This document shows, piece by piece, positions 56,418-64,000 of a stretch of 64,000 nt of DNA. Numbering within the stretch: position 1 is the first letter of the stretch; every line of letters begins with the position of its first letter. The position numbers and the translations under genes are program-made. The notes beneath the pieces were generated by a model that saw only the letters and a program-made list of their open reading frames with translations, ran no database searches and was not told where the DNA came from. Origin of the DNA: Mycobacterium sp. MS1601 (GTDB lineage: Bacteria; Actinomycetota; Actinomycetes; Mycobacteriales; Mycobacteriaceae); assembly GCF_001984215.1 (NCBI RefSeq), contig NZ_CP019420.1:5890001-5954000 (forward strand). The letters are read 5' to 3'.

Positions 56418-57343
56418 GGTCGACTGCACCCGTACCCCTGCGACTGCACGGGGTCACCAAACGCTACGGCGAGGTCACCGCCGTTTCCGGTCTGGATCTC
56501 GAGGTGCAGCCCGCCGAGGTGCTGGCCCTGTTGGGCCCCAACGGCGCGGGCAAGACCACCACTGTCGAGATGTGTGAGGGTTTCCTGCGCCCCGACGGTG
56601 GCACCATCGAGGTTCTGGGTCTGGATCCGTTCGTCGACAACGCCCGGCTGCGGGCCCGCATCGGCGTGATGTTGCAGGGCGGCGGCGGGTATCCGGCGGC
56701 CCGCGCCGGAGAGATGCTGAACCTGGTGGCCGCCTACGCCGCCAATCCCCTGGACCCGCAGTGGCTGTTGCACACCCTCGGGCTGACCGATGTCGCGCGT
56801 ACCACCTATCGACGGCTCTCCGGTGGCCAGCAGCAGCGCCTGGCGCTGGCGTGCGCGCTGGTGGGACGCCCTGAGCTGGTGTTCCTCGACGAGCCGACGG
56901 CCGGGATGGACGCCCACGCCCGGCTGGTGGTGTGGGAGCTGATCGACGGGCTGCGCCGCGACGGGGTCACCGTGGTGCTGACCACACACCAGCTGAAAGA
57001 GGCCGAAGAACTGGCCGACCGGCTGATCATCATCGACCACGGAGTGGCCGTCGCCGAAGGCACGCCGGCCGAGCTGATGCGCAGCGGCGCCGAGGACCAG
57101 TTGCGGTTCACCGCACCCCGCAAACTTGACCTGTCCCTGCTCGTCAGCGCCCTACCGGAGAACTACCGGGCCGTCGAGATCGCCCCCGGGGAGTATCGGG
57201 TGGAAGGGCACATCGATCCGCAGGTGCTGGCCACCGTGACAGCCTGGTGCGCCCGGCTCGACGTGCTGGCCACTGACATGCGGGTGGAGCAACGCAGCCT
57301 CGAGGACGTCTTCCTCGAATTGACCGGCCGGGAGTTGCGATGA
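56414..57343 (+). CDS. ABC transporter ATP-binding protein (Rv1458c-like)
   Basis: A 309-residue ATPase: Walker A GPNGAGKTT, signature LSGGQQQRLALACAL, Walker B LVFLDEPTAGMD, and His-switch TTHQLKEAEE. GTG start overlapping the mptB stop, end overlapping the permease start (ATGA), so the three genes are coupled. It powers the single ABC-2 permease that follows. Cargo unknown; co-location with mptB makes an envelope component plausible. Confidence 0.88.
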   Translation: MRSTAPVPLRLHGVTKRYGEVTAVSGLDLEVQPAEVLALLGPNGAGKTTTVEMCEGFLRPDGGTIEVLGLDPFVDNARLRARIGVMLQGGGGYPAARAGEMLNLVAAYAANPLDPQWLLHTLGLTDVARTTYRRLSGGQQQRLALACALVGRPELVFLDEPTAGMDAHARLVVWELIDGLRRDGVTVVLTTHQLKEAEELADRLIIIDHGVAVAEGTPAELMRSGAEDQLRFTAPRKLDLSLLVSALPENYRAVEIAPGEYRVEGHIDPQVLATVTAWCARLDVLATDMRVEQRSLEDVFLELTGRELR

Positions 57344-58131
57344 CGACGTCGTCCTCTACCGAGGGGCTTTTCCCCTCCGGGACCTTCACCCCCGATCCAC
57401 GGCCCAACACCGTGGCCGAGATGCTCAAGGCACAGTTCGGCCTCGAGCTGAAGTTGTTGCTGCGCAACGGCGAACAACTGCTGCTGACGATGTTCATCCC
57501 CATCACGCTGCTGGTGGGCCTGACCCTGCTGCCGCTGGGCTCGTTCGGCGAGAATCGCGCGGCGACGTTCGTCCCGGCCATCATGGCACTGGCGGTGATC
57601 TCCACGGCATTCACCGGCCAGGCCATCGCCGTGGCCTTCGACCGGCGTTACGGCGCGCTGAAACGCCTTGGCGCCACGGCACTTCCGGTGTGGGGCATCA
57701 TCGTCGGCAAGTCCCTGGCCGTGGTCGCCGTGGTGTTCCTGCAGGCGGTCATCCTCGGTGCCATCGGACTGGCGCTGGGTTGGCGGCCCAGCCCGGTCGG
57801 CTTGTTGGTCGGAGCGGTGATCATCGCCCTGGGCACGGCGGGTTTCGCCGCACTGGGCCTGCTGTTGGGCGGCACCCTGAAAGCCGAGATCGTGCTGGCC
57901 CTGGCCAACCTGCTGTGGTTCGTCTTCGCCGGACTCGGGGCGCTGACGCTGGAGGGCGAGACAGTGCCGTCGGCGGTGCAGTGGGTGGCCCGGTTGACTC
58001 CCTCGGGTGCACTCACCGAGGCGCTGACGCAGGCGATGTCGATGTCGGTGGACTGGTTCGGGCTGGCTGTTCTGACAGCGTGGGGCGCGGTGGCCGCGGT
58101 GTGCGCGTTGCGGTGGTTCCGCTTCACCTGA
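57340..58131 (+). CDS. ABC-2 type permease (Rv1457c-like)
   Basis: A 263-residue membrane protein with a soluble N-terminal stretch of about 45 residues and six hydrophobic segments. It contains AVAFDRRYGALKRLGATAL, the ABC-2 permease signature, between helices 2 and 3. Forms the channel with the preceding ATPase, presumably as a homodimer. Its end overlaps the convergent PhlG-like gene by 8 bp. Confidence 0.87.
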   Translation: MTTSSSTEGLFPSGTFTPDPRPNTVAEMLKAQFGLELKLLLRNGEQLLLTMFIPITLLVGLTLLPLGSFGENRAATFVPAIMALAVISTAFTGQAIAVAFDRRYGALKRLGATALPVWGIIVGKSLAVVAVVFLQAVILGAIGLALGWRPSPVGLLVGAVIIALGTAGFAALGLLLGGTLKAEIVLALANLLWFVFAGLGALTLEGETVPSAVQWVARLTPSGALTEALTQAMSMSVDWFGLAVLTAWGAVAAVCALRWFRFT

Positions 58132-58723
58132 GCTGGGGCACCAAGAACTCCAGGCGCCCCACCTCTTCGATGTTGTGCCTGACCCAGGCCCGCACCATCG
58201 GGTCGGGGAATTTGCGGGTCAGAAGGTAGTTCACCGGTGTGAGCAGCGCCGAGCGCGCCCCGATGTCCAAGACCGTGACGTAGTGGGTGCCGTCTGCACC
58301 CGCCGACCAGGTGTGCTCCAGCTGCAGGATCGGGACTCCCGCTGCGCGCTGCACGAGTCGGATCCCGGTGTCGTCGAGCTTCTCCACTCGGTCGACGACG
58401 TCGACACGAAAGTCGGGGCGGCCGAACTGCTCGACGATGCGGAACCGCGCCCCCTCTGCGGCTCCCCCGCCCCGGGCGGCCCGGGCCAGTTCCCAGTCGA
58501 TGTGGTCGATCGGATGCCAGGCCAGGTAGCGCGCGGTTTTCTCACCGTTGTAGGTCATGGTCTCGCCGATGTGGCCGAACCAGTCCAGCAGTTCGGCCGG
58601 GGTGATCCCGGGCAGCGGTCGGTGGTCGATGGTGACCCGGCGGCGAAGGTGCGGCGCTGTGGTGTGACGGATCGTCGCCGAGTCGACGGTGCGCATCGGA
58701 TACAGCACAGGACAGGTGGTCAT
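58124..58723 (-). CDS. DAPG-hydrolase (PhlG)-like protein
   Basis: A 199-residue protein from ATG 58723 (MTTCPVLYPMRTVDS). The block ARYLAWHPIDHIDWELA, with two His separated by three residues, and a later Glu-His in LQLEHTWSAG resemble the metal-binding fold of 2,4-diacetylphloroglucinol hydrolase family proteins, which cleave a carbon-carbon bond. The assignment is from motif memory, not alignment. The divergent TetR gene and the shared perfect inverted repeat suggest it is induced by a small aromatic-type ligand. An upstream in-frame extension to 59290 is a shadow of the TetR gene. Confidence 0.6.
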   Translation of the reverse strand: MTTCPVLYPMRTVDSATIRHTTAPHLRRRVTIDHRPLPGITPAELLDWFGHIGETMTYNGEKTARYLAWHPIDHIDWELARAARGGGAAEGARFRIVEQFGRPDFRVDVVDRVEKLDDTGIRLVQRAAGVPILQLEHTWSAGADGTHYVTVLDIGARSALLTPVNYLLTRKFPDPMVRAWVRHNIEEVGRLEFLVPQLR

Positions 58724-58754
58724 GGCGGATCCTCTCGGCGGTTGGGTACGGTTA

Positions 58755-58788
58755 CGTTTCTTACGGTAGGCTGCCGACATAAGAAACG
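58755..58788. promoter_or_regulatory. Perfect inverted repeat, probable TetR operator
   Basis: cgtttctta (58755-58763) and taagaaacg (58780-58788) are exact complements 16 bp apart, in the 87-bp gap between the divergent starts. Placement and symmetry suit an operator controlling both genes. Confidence 0.75.
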
Positions 58789-58810
58789 CAAGCGTGTCTT
58801 TAGGAGGATC

Positions 58811-59392
58811 GTGCAACGTCGTCGTGGAGCCGAACTCGAGGCCGCCATCCGCGCCGCGGTGCTGGAGCTGGTCGCCGCCCGCGGCGCCGCGGGCGTCACC
58901 ATGGAGGCCGTCGCCGCCGCGGCAGGCACCAGCAAGCCAGTCCTGTATCGGCGCTGGCCCGACAGCCAGGCGCTGGTCCGCGACACCCTGCTGACCATGG
59001 CTACCACGGCCATACCCGCCGCCGACACCGGCAGCTACCGCACCGACATGCTGGCCACCCTGCGCGGCTGGGTGGCGCTGTTCACGGGGCCGACGGCACC
59101 GCTGCTGCGCGCGGTGATCGCTGCGATGAGCCACGACGATGTGCTCGCCGACGCCTTCCGCTCGGAGGTGATCGGGTGGCGCAAGGAACAGATGGGCGAA
59201 CTGCTGGCCCGCGGCGTCGCGCGCGGTGAGGTACGCGCCGATGTCGATGTCGACATCCTGCGGGAACTGGCCCAAAGTGTGCTGTGGCACCGGCTGCTGA
59301 TCACCGACGATCCCATCGACGACGACTTGGCGGTCCGGTTGGTCGACAACATCCTGCTACCCCTGGTAACCCCTACTACAGCCGGTAGTTAA
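58811..59392 (+). CDS. TetR-family regulator
   Basis: A 193-residue regulator from GTG 58811 (VQRRRGAELEAAIRA), with AGGAGG just upstream. HTH: GVTMEAVAAAAGTSKPVLYRRWPD, then a C-terminal all-helical ligand domain of the TetR_C type (WRKEQMGELLARGVARGEVRAD). It should bind the perfect inverted repeat upstream and repress both itself and the divergent hydrolase-like gene. Ligand unknown. In M. tuberculosis this pair is absent between Rv1457c and Rv1456c, so it is an accessory insertion. Confidence 0.85.
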   Translation: MQRRRGAELEAAIRAAVLELVAARGAAGVTMEAVAAAAGTSKPVLYRRWPDSQALVRDTLLTMATTAIPAADTGSYRTDMLATLRGWVALFTGPTAPLLRAVIAAMSHDDVLADAFRSEVIGWRKEQMGELLARGVARGEVRADVDVDILRELAQSVLWHRLLITDDPIDDDLAVRLVDNILLPLVTPTTAGS

Positions 59393-59413
59393 CTCTCCCC
59401 TACTCTGTTCAAC

Positions 59414-60373
59414 GTGTGGTTTCAGCGGCTGGTCGACCGGCTTCCCGCAGCGAGTCTGCGTACCCAGCGGATCATCGGCGCACTGGTCATCCTGACCCAG
59501 GGCGGCATCGCCGTCACCGGCGCCATCGTGCGCGTCACCGCCTCCGGCCTGGGCTGCCCCACCTGGCCACAGTGCTTCCCGGGCAGCTTCACCCCCGTCC
59601 CCCATCCCGAGGTCGCGGGCATCCACCAGGCCGTCGAATTCGGCAACCGGATGCTGACCTTCGCCGTGGTGGCCACCGCGGCCGCCGCCGTGATCGCCGT
59701 GACGCGCGCGCACCGGCGCCGCGAGGTCAGGTTGTATGCCTGGTTGATGCCGCTGTCGACCGTGGTTCAGGCCGTCATCGGCGGCATCACCGTGCTGACC
59801 GGGCTGCTGTGGTGGACCGTGGCGATCCATCTGCTGGCCTCGATGGCCATGGTGTGGGTGGCAACCCTGCTGTTCGTCAAGATCGGCGAACCCGACGACG
59901 GTGTGCCCACCCCGACCGCGCCCCGGCAGCTGCGGCTACTGTCCGCGCTCACCGGCGTCACCCTGGCCGCGGTCCTGGTCACCGGCACGCTGGTCACCGG
60001 GGCGGGCCCCCACGCCGGCGACAAGAGCATCGAACGGCCCGTCGCCCGGCTGCAGATCGAGATCACCACACTGGTGCACGCGCACTCGTCGCTGCTGATC
60101 GCCTTCCTGGCGCTGGTGGTGGGCCTGGGCTTCGGACTCTGGGCCGTCAACGCGCCCAAGGCCGTCATGCTCCGGCTCTACGTGCTGATCGCGCTGGTGG
60201 TGGCACAGGGGCTGCTGGGCGCGGTGCAGTTCTTCACCGGCGTGCCCGAGGCGCTGGTGGCGGTACACGTGGCCGGCGCCGGCGCCTGCACGGCGGCCAC
60301 AGCGGCGCTGTGGGCGTCCCTACGGCCGAGAACGGTGCGACAGCGGACCGAGCCCGAGCTTCTCCAGCGCTGA
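59414..60373 (+). CDS. ctaA: Heme A synthase CtaA (COX15 family)
   Basis: A 319-residue membrane protein with eight hydrophobic segments. Conserved heme-ligand histidines are in HQAVEFGNRM, VAIHLLASMAM, HAHSSLL and VHVAGAGA, and the loop GLGCPTWPQCFPG carries the cysteine pair. It oxidises heme O to heme A for cytochrome aa3. Heme O is made by CtaB, encoded 2 kb to the right. GTG start. End overlaps the opposite ATP-grasp gene by 54 bp. Confidence 0.92.
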   Translation: MWFQRLVDRLPAASLRTQRIIGALVILTQGGIAVTGAIVRVTASGLGCPTWPQCFPGSFTPVPHPEVAGIHQAVEFGNRMLTFAVVATAAAAVIAVTRAHRRREVRLYAWLMPLSTVVQAVIGGITVLTGLLWWTVAIHLLASMAMVWVATLLFVKIGEPDDGVPTPTAPRQLRLLSALTGVTLAAVLVTGTLVTGAGPHAGDKSIERPVARLQIEITTLVHAHSSLLIAFLALVVGLGFGLWAVNAPKAVMLRLYVLIALVVAQGLLGAVQFFTGVPEALVAVHVAGAGACTAATAALWASLRPRTVRQRTEPELLQR

Positions 60374-61261
60374 TTCGACGGCCAGGGCGAAGTCCCGCTG
60401 CTTGACGTCGCGCTCGCTGCTGCCCAGTTGCCGCCAGCCCAGTGACGGCTCCACCAACTCCAGCTCCAGCAGCAGCGGATCCCGGTGGCCGCCCAACAGA
60501 TCCACCCGCGCGTAGAGGAAGTCCTGCGGGGTGCAGCCCAGGTGTGCCGCAGCGGCGGCCAGCGCCGCCTGGCCCACATCCCACAGTGCGACGTCCGGGT
60601 CGGCAGCCGACAGCGACTCCTCGGCGTAGGTGCCGGACTCGTCGAACACCGGTGTGCTGCCCGGCGGCGGCAGCATCGGCCCCTTGGTGAACGCGTGCGA
60701 CTGCCGGCCGGCCAGAAACACCAAGGCCGTCTCCCCCTGCTCCACCCGGGGGTCGTAGGGCTGCACCATCGCGGTGGCCCCGGATTCCTGCAGGGTGGCG
60801 GCATGGTCGCGGGCGGCGCTGTGGTCGGTGAAACGTAAAGCACCCACCGAACCCGCACCCACCGCGGGTTTGACCACCACTTCGCCGGCGGGCAGGTGCA
60901 CGATCTCACCCGGAGCGAAGAATTCGCTCTCCACCACCGGCACCCCGGCGACGGCCAGGTCCTCGAGGTAGGTCTTGTCGGTGTTCCACCGCACCACCCC
61001 GGGAGCGTTCAGCAGGTGCGGCACGCGGGTGGTCCACGCCAGGAACTCGTCGAGCCGCTCGATGTAGTCCCACGTGGCTCGCATGATCACCAGGTCACTG
61101 TCCAGGGTCGCCGGGTCGTCCCAGGCCAGCCAGCGGGCGTTCAGGCCGCGGGTTCGCAGGGCGCCCACCAGGCCGTCGTCGTCGCCGTCGCCGGTGACCA
61201 ACTTCGGACATCCGGCCAGCACGATCCGGGGATGGAACAAGTCAGGGCGTGCCAGCTTCAT
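60320..61261 (-). CDS. ATP-grasp family protein (Rv1455-like place)
   Basis: About 313 residues from ATG 61261 (MKLARPDLFHPRIVLAG); the frame is open to an ATG at 61294 that would overlap the start of qor. Segments NTDKTYLEDLAVAGVPVVES, EVVVKPAVGAGSVGALRF and YARVDLLGG fit an ATP-grasp ligase of the glutathione-synthetase/RimK-like type: nucleotide lysines, glycine loop and metal-binding region. The reaction is an ATP-driven carboxylate-amine ligation in general, but substrates are unknown. It lies between ctaA and qor on the opposite strand. Confidence 0.75.
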   Translation of the reverse strand: MKLARPDLFHPRIVLAGCPKLVTGDGDDDGLVGALRTRGLNARWLAWDDPATLDSDLVIMRATWDYIERLDEFLAWTTRVPHLLNAPGVVRWNTDKTYLEDLAVAGVPVVESEFFAPGEIVHLPAGEVVVKPAVGAGSVGALRFTDHSAARDHAATLQESGATAMVQPYDPRVEQGETALVFLAGRQSHAFTKGPMLPPPGSTPVFDESGTYAEESLSAADPDVALWDVGQAALAAAAAHLGCTPQDFLYARVDLLGGHRDPLLLELELVEPSLGWRQLGSSERDVKQRDFALAVESALEKLGLGPLSHRSRP

Positions 61262-61292
61262 CCGGTCTTCACGCTCAAGGATGATAGTCAGC

Positions 61293-62267
61293 ATGCATGC
61301 GATCGAAGTTCCGCAGACCGGCGGCCCCGAAGTCCTGACCTACGTCGAGCGCCCCAAGCCCACACCTGGCCCGGGTCAGGTACTCATCAAGGCCGAGGCC
61401 ATCGGCGTGAACTTCATCGACACCTACTTCCGCAGCGGCCTCTACCCGCGAGAGACACCGTTCGTCTCCGGAAGTGAGGTCTGCGGCATCGTCGAGGCCG
61501 TCGGCGACGACGTGGCCGCCCTCAACGTCGGTGACCGCGTGGTCACCAACGTCGCCGACGGCGCCTACGCCGAATACGCCGTCGCCCCTGCAGACTTCGT
61601 GGCCTACGTGCCAGACGGCGTGGCCCCGGACCAGGTGGCCTCGGCGCTGCTGAAGGGGATGACGGCGCACTATCTGCTGAAGTCGACGTACGCGGTGCAG
61701 CCGCAGGACACCATCCTGGTGCACGCCGGCGCCGGCGGTGTGGGGCTGATCCTGACGCAGTGGGCCACCAGCCTCCGTACCCGGGTGATCACCACCGCCT
61801 CTACGCCGGAGAAGGCCGAGCTGTCCCGCCAGGCGGGCGCCATCGAGGTGCTGGACTATCCGGACGATCCGGCGGAGTTCGCCGCCACGATCCGTGAGCT
61901 GACCGACGGCGTGGGTGTCGCGGCGGCCTATGACGGCGTGGGCAAGAGCACCTTCGAAGCCAGCCTGGCGAGCCTGGCGGTCCGCGGCGTGCTCGCGCTG
62001 TTCGGCGCGGCCAGCGGCCCGGTGCCGCCGTTCGATCCGCAGCGGCTGAACCCCGCGGGCTCGGTGTTCCTCACCCGGCCCAGCCTGGTGCACTACACCC
62101 GCACCGCCGACGAGTTCGCCTGGCGGGCCGGTGAGCTGTTGGACGCCATCGCCTCGGGCGCCATCACCATCAACGTCAGCGCCCACTACCCGCTGGAGAA
62201 TGCCGAGCAGGCGCATCGCGATCTGGAGGGCCGCAAGACGGTCGGCTCCATCGTCCTGATCCCCTGA
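61293..62267 (+). CDS. qor: Quinone oxidoreductase (zinc-free MDR family)
   Basis: A 324-residue medium-chain dehydrogenase/reductase. N-terminal GroES-like domain (GVNFIDTYFRSGLYP), then the NADPH Rossmann fold with HAGAGGVGLILTQWA. No structural or catalytic zinc ligands, as in Qor. It reduces quinones with NADPH. ATG 61293 (MHAIEVPQTGGPEVLTY) matches the usual family start. A strong hairpin follows its stop. Confidence 0.92.
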   Translation: MHAIEVPQTGGPEVLTYVERPKPTPGPGQVLIKAEAIGVNFIDTYFRSGLYPRETPFVSGSEVCGIVEAVGDDVAALNVGDRVVTNVADGAYAEYAVAPADFVAYVPDGVAPDQVASALLKGMTAHYLLKSTYAVQPQDTILVHAGAGGVGLILTQWATSLRTRVITTASTPEKAELSRQAGAIEVLDYPDDPAEFAATIRELTDGVGVAAAYDGVGKSTFEASLASLAVRGVLALFGAASGPVPPFDPQRLNPAGSVFLTRPSLVHYTRTADEFAWRAGELLDAIASGAITINVSAHYPLENAEQAHRDLEGRKTVGSIVLIP

Positions 62268-62321
62268 GGGATTTGGGCGTGATTACGGTCGCTGAGCGGC
62301 TGTAATCACGCCCAAAACCCT
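62267..62321. terminator. Bidirectional terminator between qor and ctaB
   Basis: A hairpin with 20-base arms (62267-62286 and 62302-62321), one mismatch, and a 15-base loop begins at the last base of qor and ends inside the ctaB stop. A-rich and T-rich flanks let it serve both convergent genes. Confidence 0.85.
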
Positions 62322-63264
62322 AAAAAACCGTGGGCAGCGCGACGGCCGAGTCGATGGCCAGCGCACAGAACACGACAGCCAAATAGTTGTTCGACTGCAG
62401 GAACAGCCGCAAAGGTTTGACGGGCTCACCGCGTCGCACGCCCGCGTAGAGCTGGTGCGCCATGATCAGGAACCAGGCCCCGGCCAGCAACGCCACGCCC
62501 GTGTACAGCCAACCAGTGGCAGGCACCAGCGCCAGCGTGGCCAGAACCGTCAGCCAGGTGTAGATGACGATCTGCAGCGTGACGTGTTTCTCGGTGGCCA
62601 CCGACGGCAGCATCGGCACCCCGGCCGCGGCATAGTCGTCCTTGTAGCGCATGGCCAGCGCCCAGGTGTGCGGCGGCGTCCAGAAGAAGATGATGGCGAA
62701 CATCACCAGGGCGGGCCACTGAATGGTCCCGGTCACAGCGGACCAGCCGATCATCACCGGCATGCAGCCGGCCGCGCCACCCCACACCACGTTCTGCGAG
62801 GTCCTGCGCTTGAGCAGCAGGGTGTAGACGAAAACGTAGAACGCGATGGTGATGACGGCGAGCACGCCGGAGAGCAGGTTCGACGTCCACCACAGCCAGA
62901 AGAACGAGCCGACGGAGAGCACCAGTCCGAACACCAGGGCATTCCGGGTGGCCACCGTGGCGCGGGCCAGCGGGCGCCGGGCGGTGCGCTTCATCACCTT
63001 GTCGATGTCGGCGTCGGCCACGCAGTTCAGCGTGTTGGCGCCGGCGGCGGCCAGCATGCCGCCCACCAGAGTGTTCAGGATCAGCAACGGGTCGACAACA
63101 CCGCGGTTGGCCAGCAGCATCGCCGGAATAGCGGTGACCAGCAACAATTCGATAACGCGTGGTTTGGTCAGCGCGATGTACGCCAGCAAAGTGCCGCGGA
63201 TCCGCTTGGGCGCCCCTCCGGCTTTTGACGTGCCGGAGCTGAGGTGGCGCTCGCGAAGGCTCAC
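62320..63264 (-). CDS. ctaB: Protoheme IX farnesyltransferase CtaB
   Basis: A 314-residue UbiA-family prenyltransferase with about nine membrane segments. The first Asp-rich motif is [12 protein letters not shown] (N-x3-C-x2-D-x-D-x-D variant), followed by KRTARRPL; the second is [13 protein letters not shown]. It adds farnesyl to heme b to give heme O, the substrate of CtaA. ATG start. Divergent from tkt with 246 bp between. Confidence 0.95.
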   Translation of the reverse strand: MSLRERHLSSGTSKAGGAPKRIRGTLLAYIALTKPRVIELLLVTAIPAMLLANRGVVDPLLILNTLVGGMLAAAGANTLNCVADADIDKVMKRTARRPLARATVATRNALVFGLVLSVGSFFWLWWTSNLLSGVLAVITIAFYVFVYTLLLKRRTSQNVVWGGAAGCMPVMIGWSAVTGTIQWPALVMFAIIFFWTPPHTWALAMRYKDDYAAAGVPMLPSVATEKHVTLQIVIYTWLTVLATLALVPATGWLYTGVALLAGAWFLIMAHQLYAGVRRGEPVKPLRLFLQSNNYLAVVFCALAIDSAVALPTVF

Positions 63265-63510
63265 GCAGTCAACTCCTCATCCTCGGCCGGTGGTGCGCGC
63301 GCGAAATGCTTTTGGCCGCTTCGCTGCGTCTACTACAAACGATGGTAGACCGACGACCGAGCCGTGGATTACCGCAGGGTCGATTCCGCGTTACCCACCG
63401 TAACGGGCGGACGAACAGTCTTGCGAATGCAACCTGCACTCGGTCGCCGCCGAGCATTAGGGTTGGATGGTGCGGCCTGCCAACCAGACACGCCACCAAG
63501 GAGTGAGCCT
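63265..63510. promoter_or_regulatory. Divergent promoter region of ctaB and tkt
   Basis: Non-coding. Contains the 6-bp inverted repeat GTCTAC/GTAGAC (63328-63350, 11-bp centre) and AAGGAG at 63499-63503 just before the tkt GTG. No clear promoter hexamers can be assigned with confidence. Confidence 0.4.
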
Positions 63511-64000
63511 GTGACCACCGTCGAAGAAATCGCGACGCTGACCGAACCCCACCACCCCGACGACTGGACCGAGGTCGATTCGCTGGCAGTCGACACCGTG
63601 CGTGTCCTGGCCGCCGACGCCGTCCAGAAGGTCGGCAACGGCCACCCGGGAACCGCGATGAGTCTGGCCCCGCTGGCCTACACGCTGTTCCAGCGGCAGA
63701 TGACCCATGATCCCAGTGACGTGCACTGGCTGGGCCGCGACCGGTTCATCCTGTCCTGCGGGCACTCCAGTCTGACGCTGTACCTGCAGCTCTACATCGG
63801 CGGTTTCGGCTTGGAGCTCGAGGACATCGAGTCGTTGCGGACCTGGAAATCCAAGACGCCGGGTCACCCGGAGTTCCGCCACACCAAGGGCGTGGAGATC
63901 ACCACCGGCCCGCTGGGCCAGGGCCTGGCTTCGGCTGTCGGCATGGCGATGGCCGCCCGCTACGAGCGCGGCCTGTTCGATCCGGACGCCCCCGAAGGTG
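63511..64000 (+). CDS. tkt: Transketolase, N-terminal part (runs off the right edge)
   Basis: GTG 63511 with an upstream AAGGAG. The first 163 residues show the thiamine-diphosphate domain: VQKVGNGHPGTAMSLAPLAY with the catalytic-site His, SCGHSSLTLYLQLYIGGF, and TTGPLGQGLASAVGMAMA. It moves two-carbon units between sugar phosphates in the pentose phosphate pathway. The gene position beside ctaB matches Rv1449c. The rest lies outside the window. Confidence 0.95.
   Translation, partial: MTTVEEIATLTEPHHPDDWTEVDSLAVDTVRVLAADAVQKVGNGHPGTAMSLAPLAYTLFQRQMTHDPSDVHWLGRDRFILSCGHSSLTLYLQLYIGGFGLELEDIESLRTWKSKTPGHPEFRHTKGVEITTGPLGQGLASAVGMAMAARYERGLFDPDAPEG

Overview
This is chromosomal DNA of a high-GC actinobacterium, almost certainly a fast-growing Mycobacterium (Mycolicibacterium type). 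From about 20 kb to the right end the gene order follows M. tuberculosis Rv1497 (lipL) down to Rv1449c (tkt) nearly gene for gene, with the Rv numbers falling as window coordinates rise. No tRNA, rRNA, CRISPR array, insertion sequence or prophage was seen.

Left arm (1-19.2 kb): a cell-envelope glycolipid locus of the lipooligosaccharide / Pks5 type. It holds the end of a fatty-acyl-AMP ligase, a GT2 glycosyltransferase, a DrrABC-type ABC exporter, an MmpL transporter with a long acidic tail, a UGT-like glycosyltransferase, two tandem paralogous HxxxDG acyltransferases, a PapA acyltransferase and a 2101-residue Mas/Pks5-type polyketide synthase. Together these could make, glycosylate, acylate and export a methyl-branched acylated glycolipid. 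The synthase operon is preceded by about 840 bp of relatively AT-rich non-coding DNA with repeats.

Middle (20-45.7 kb): a LipL-like serine hydrolase; the methylmalonyl-CoA mutase set mutA-mutB-meaB (without the mazEF4 pair found there in M. tuberculosis); a TVP38 membrane protein; an SPFH/NfeD pair; ferrochelatase; the mycolic-acid genes fabG1-inhA; a MoxR/DUF58/VWA operon; peptidoglycan hydrolases ripA-ripB; aconitase with its TetR regulator AcnR and a recognisable AcnR operator; a small HTH protein; an ABC-F protein; EchA12; and a thioredoxin.

Right arm (45.7-64 kb): a secreted GH16 glycosidase with an Asp/Thr/Ser-rich linker, placed where M. tuberculosis has unrelated genes; an 890-bp non-coding stretch; the complete sufR-B-D-C-S-U-T iron-sulfur assembly operon with a SufR-type operator and no intein in sufB; mptB and an ABC transporter; a divergent TetR / DAPG-hydrolase-like pair sharing a perfect inverted repeat; the heme A genes ctaA and ctaB; an ATP-grasp protein; a quinone oxidoreductase; and the start of transketolase.

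Five apparent single-base deletions break or alter otherwise well-conserved genes: two in mmpL, one each in the UGT-like glycosyltransferase and acn, and one at the 3' end of moxR1. Four lie in or beside C/G runs and the other is in a short GG. Because acn and moxR1 are housekeeping-type genes, base-calling or assembly error is the simplest explanation. Anyone using this sequence should treat these genes as probably intact in the organism.
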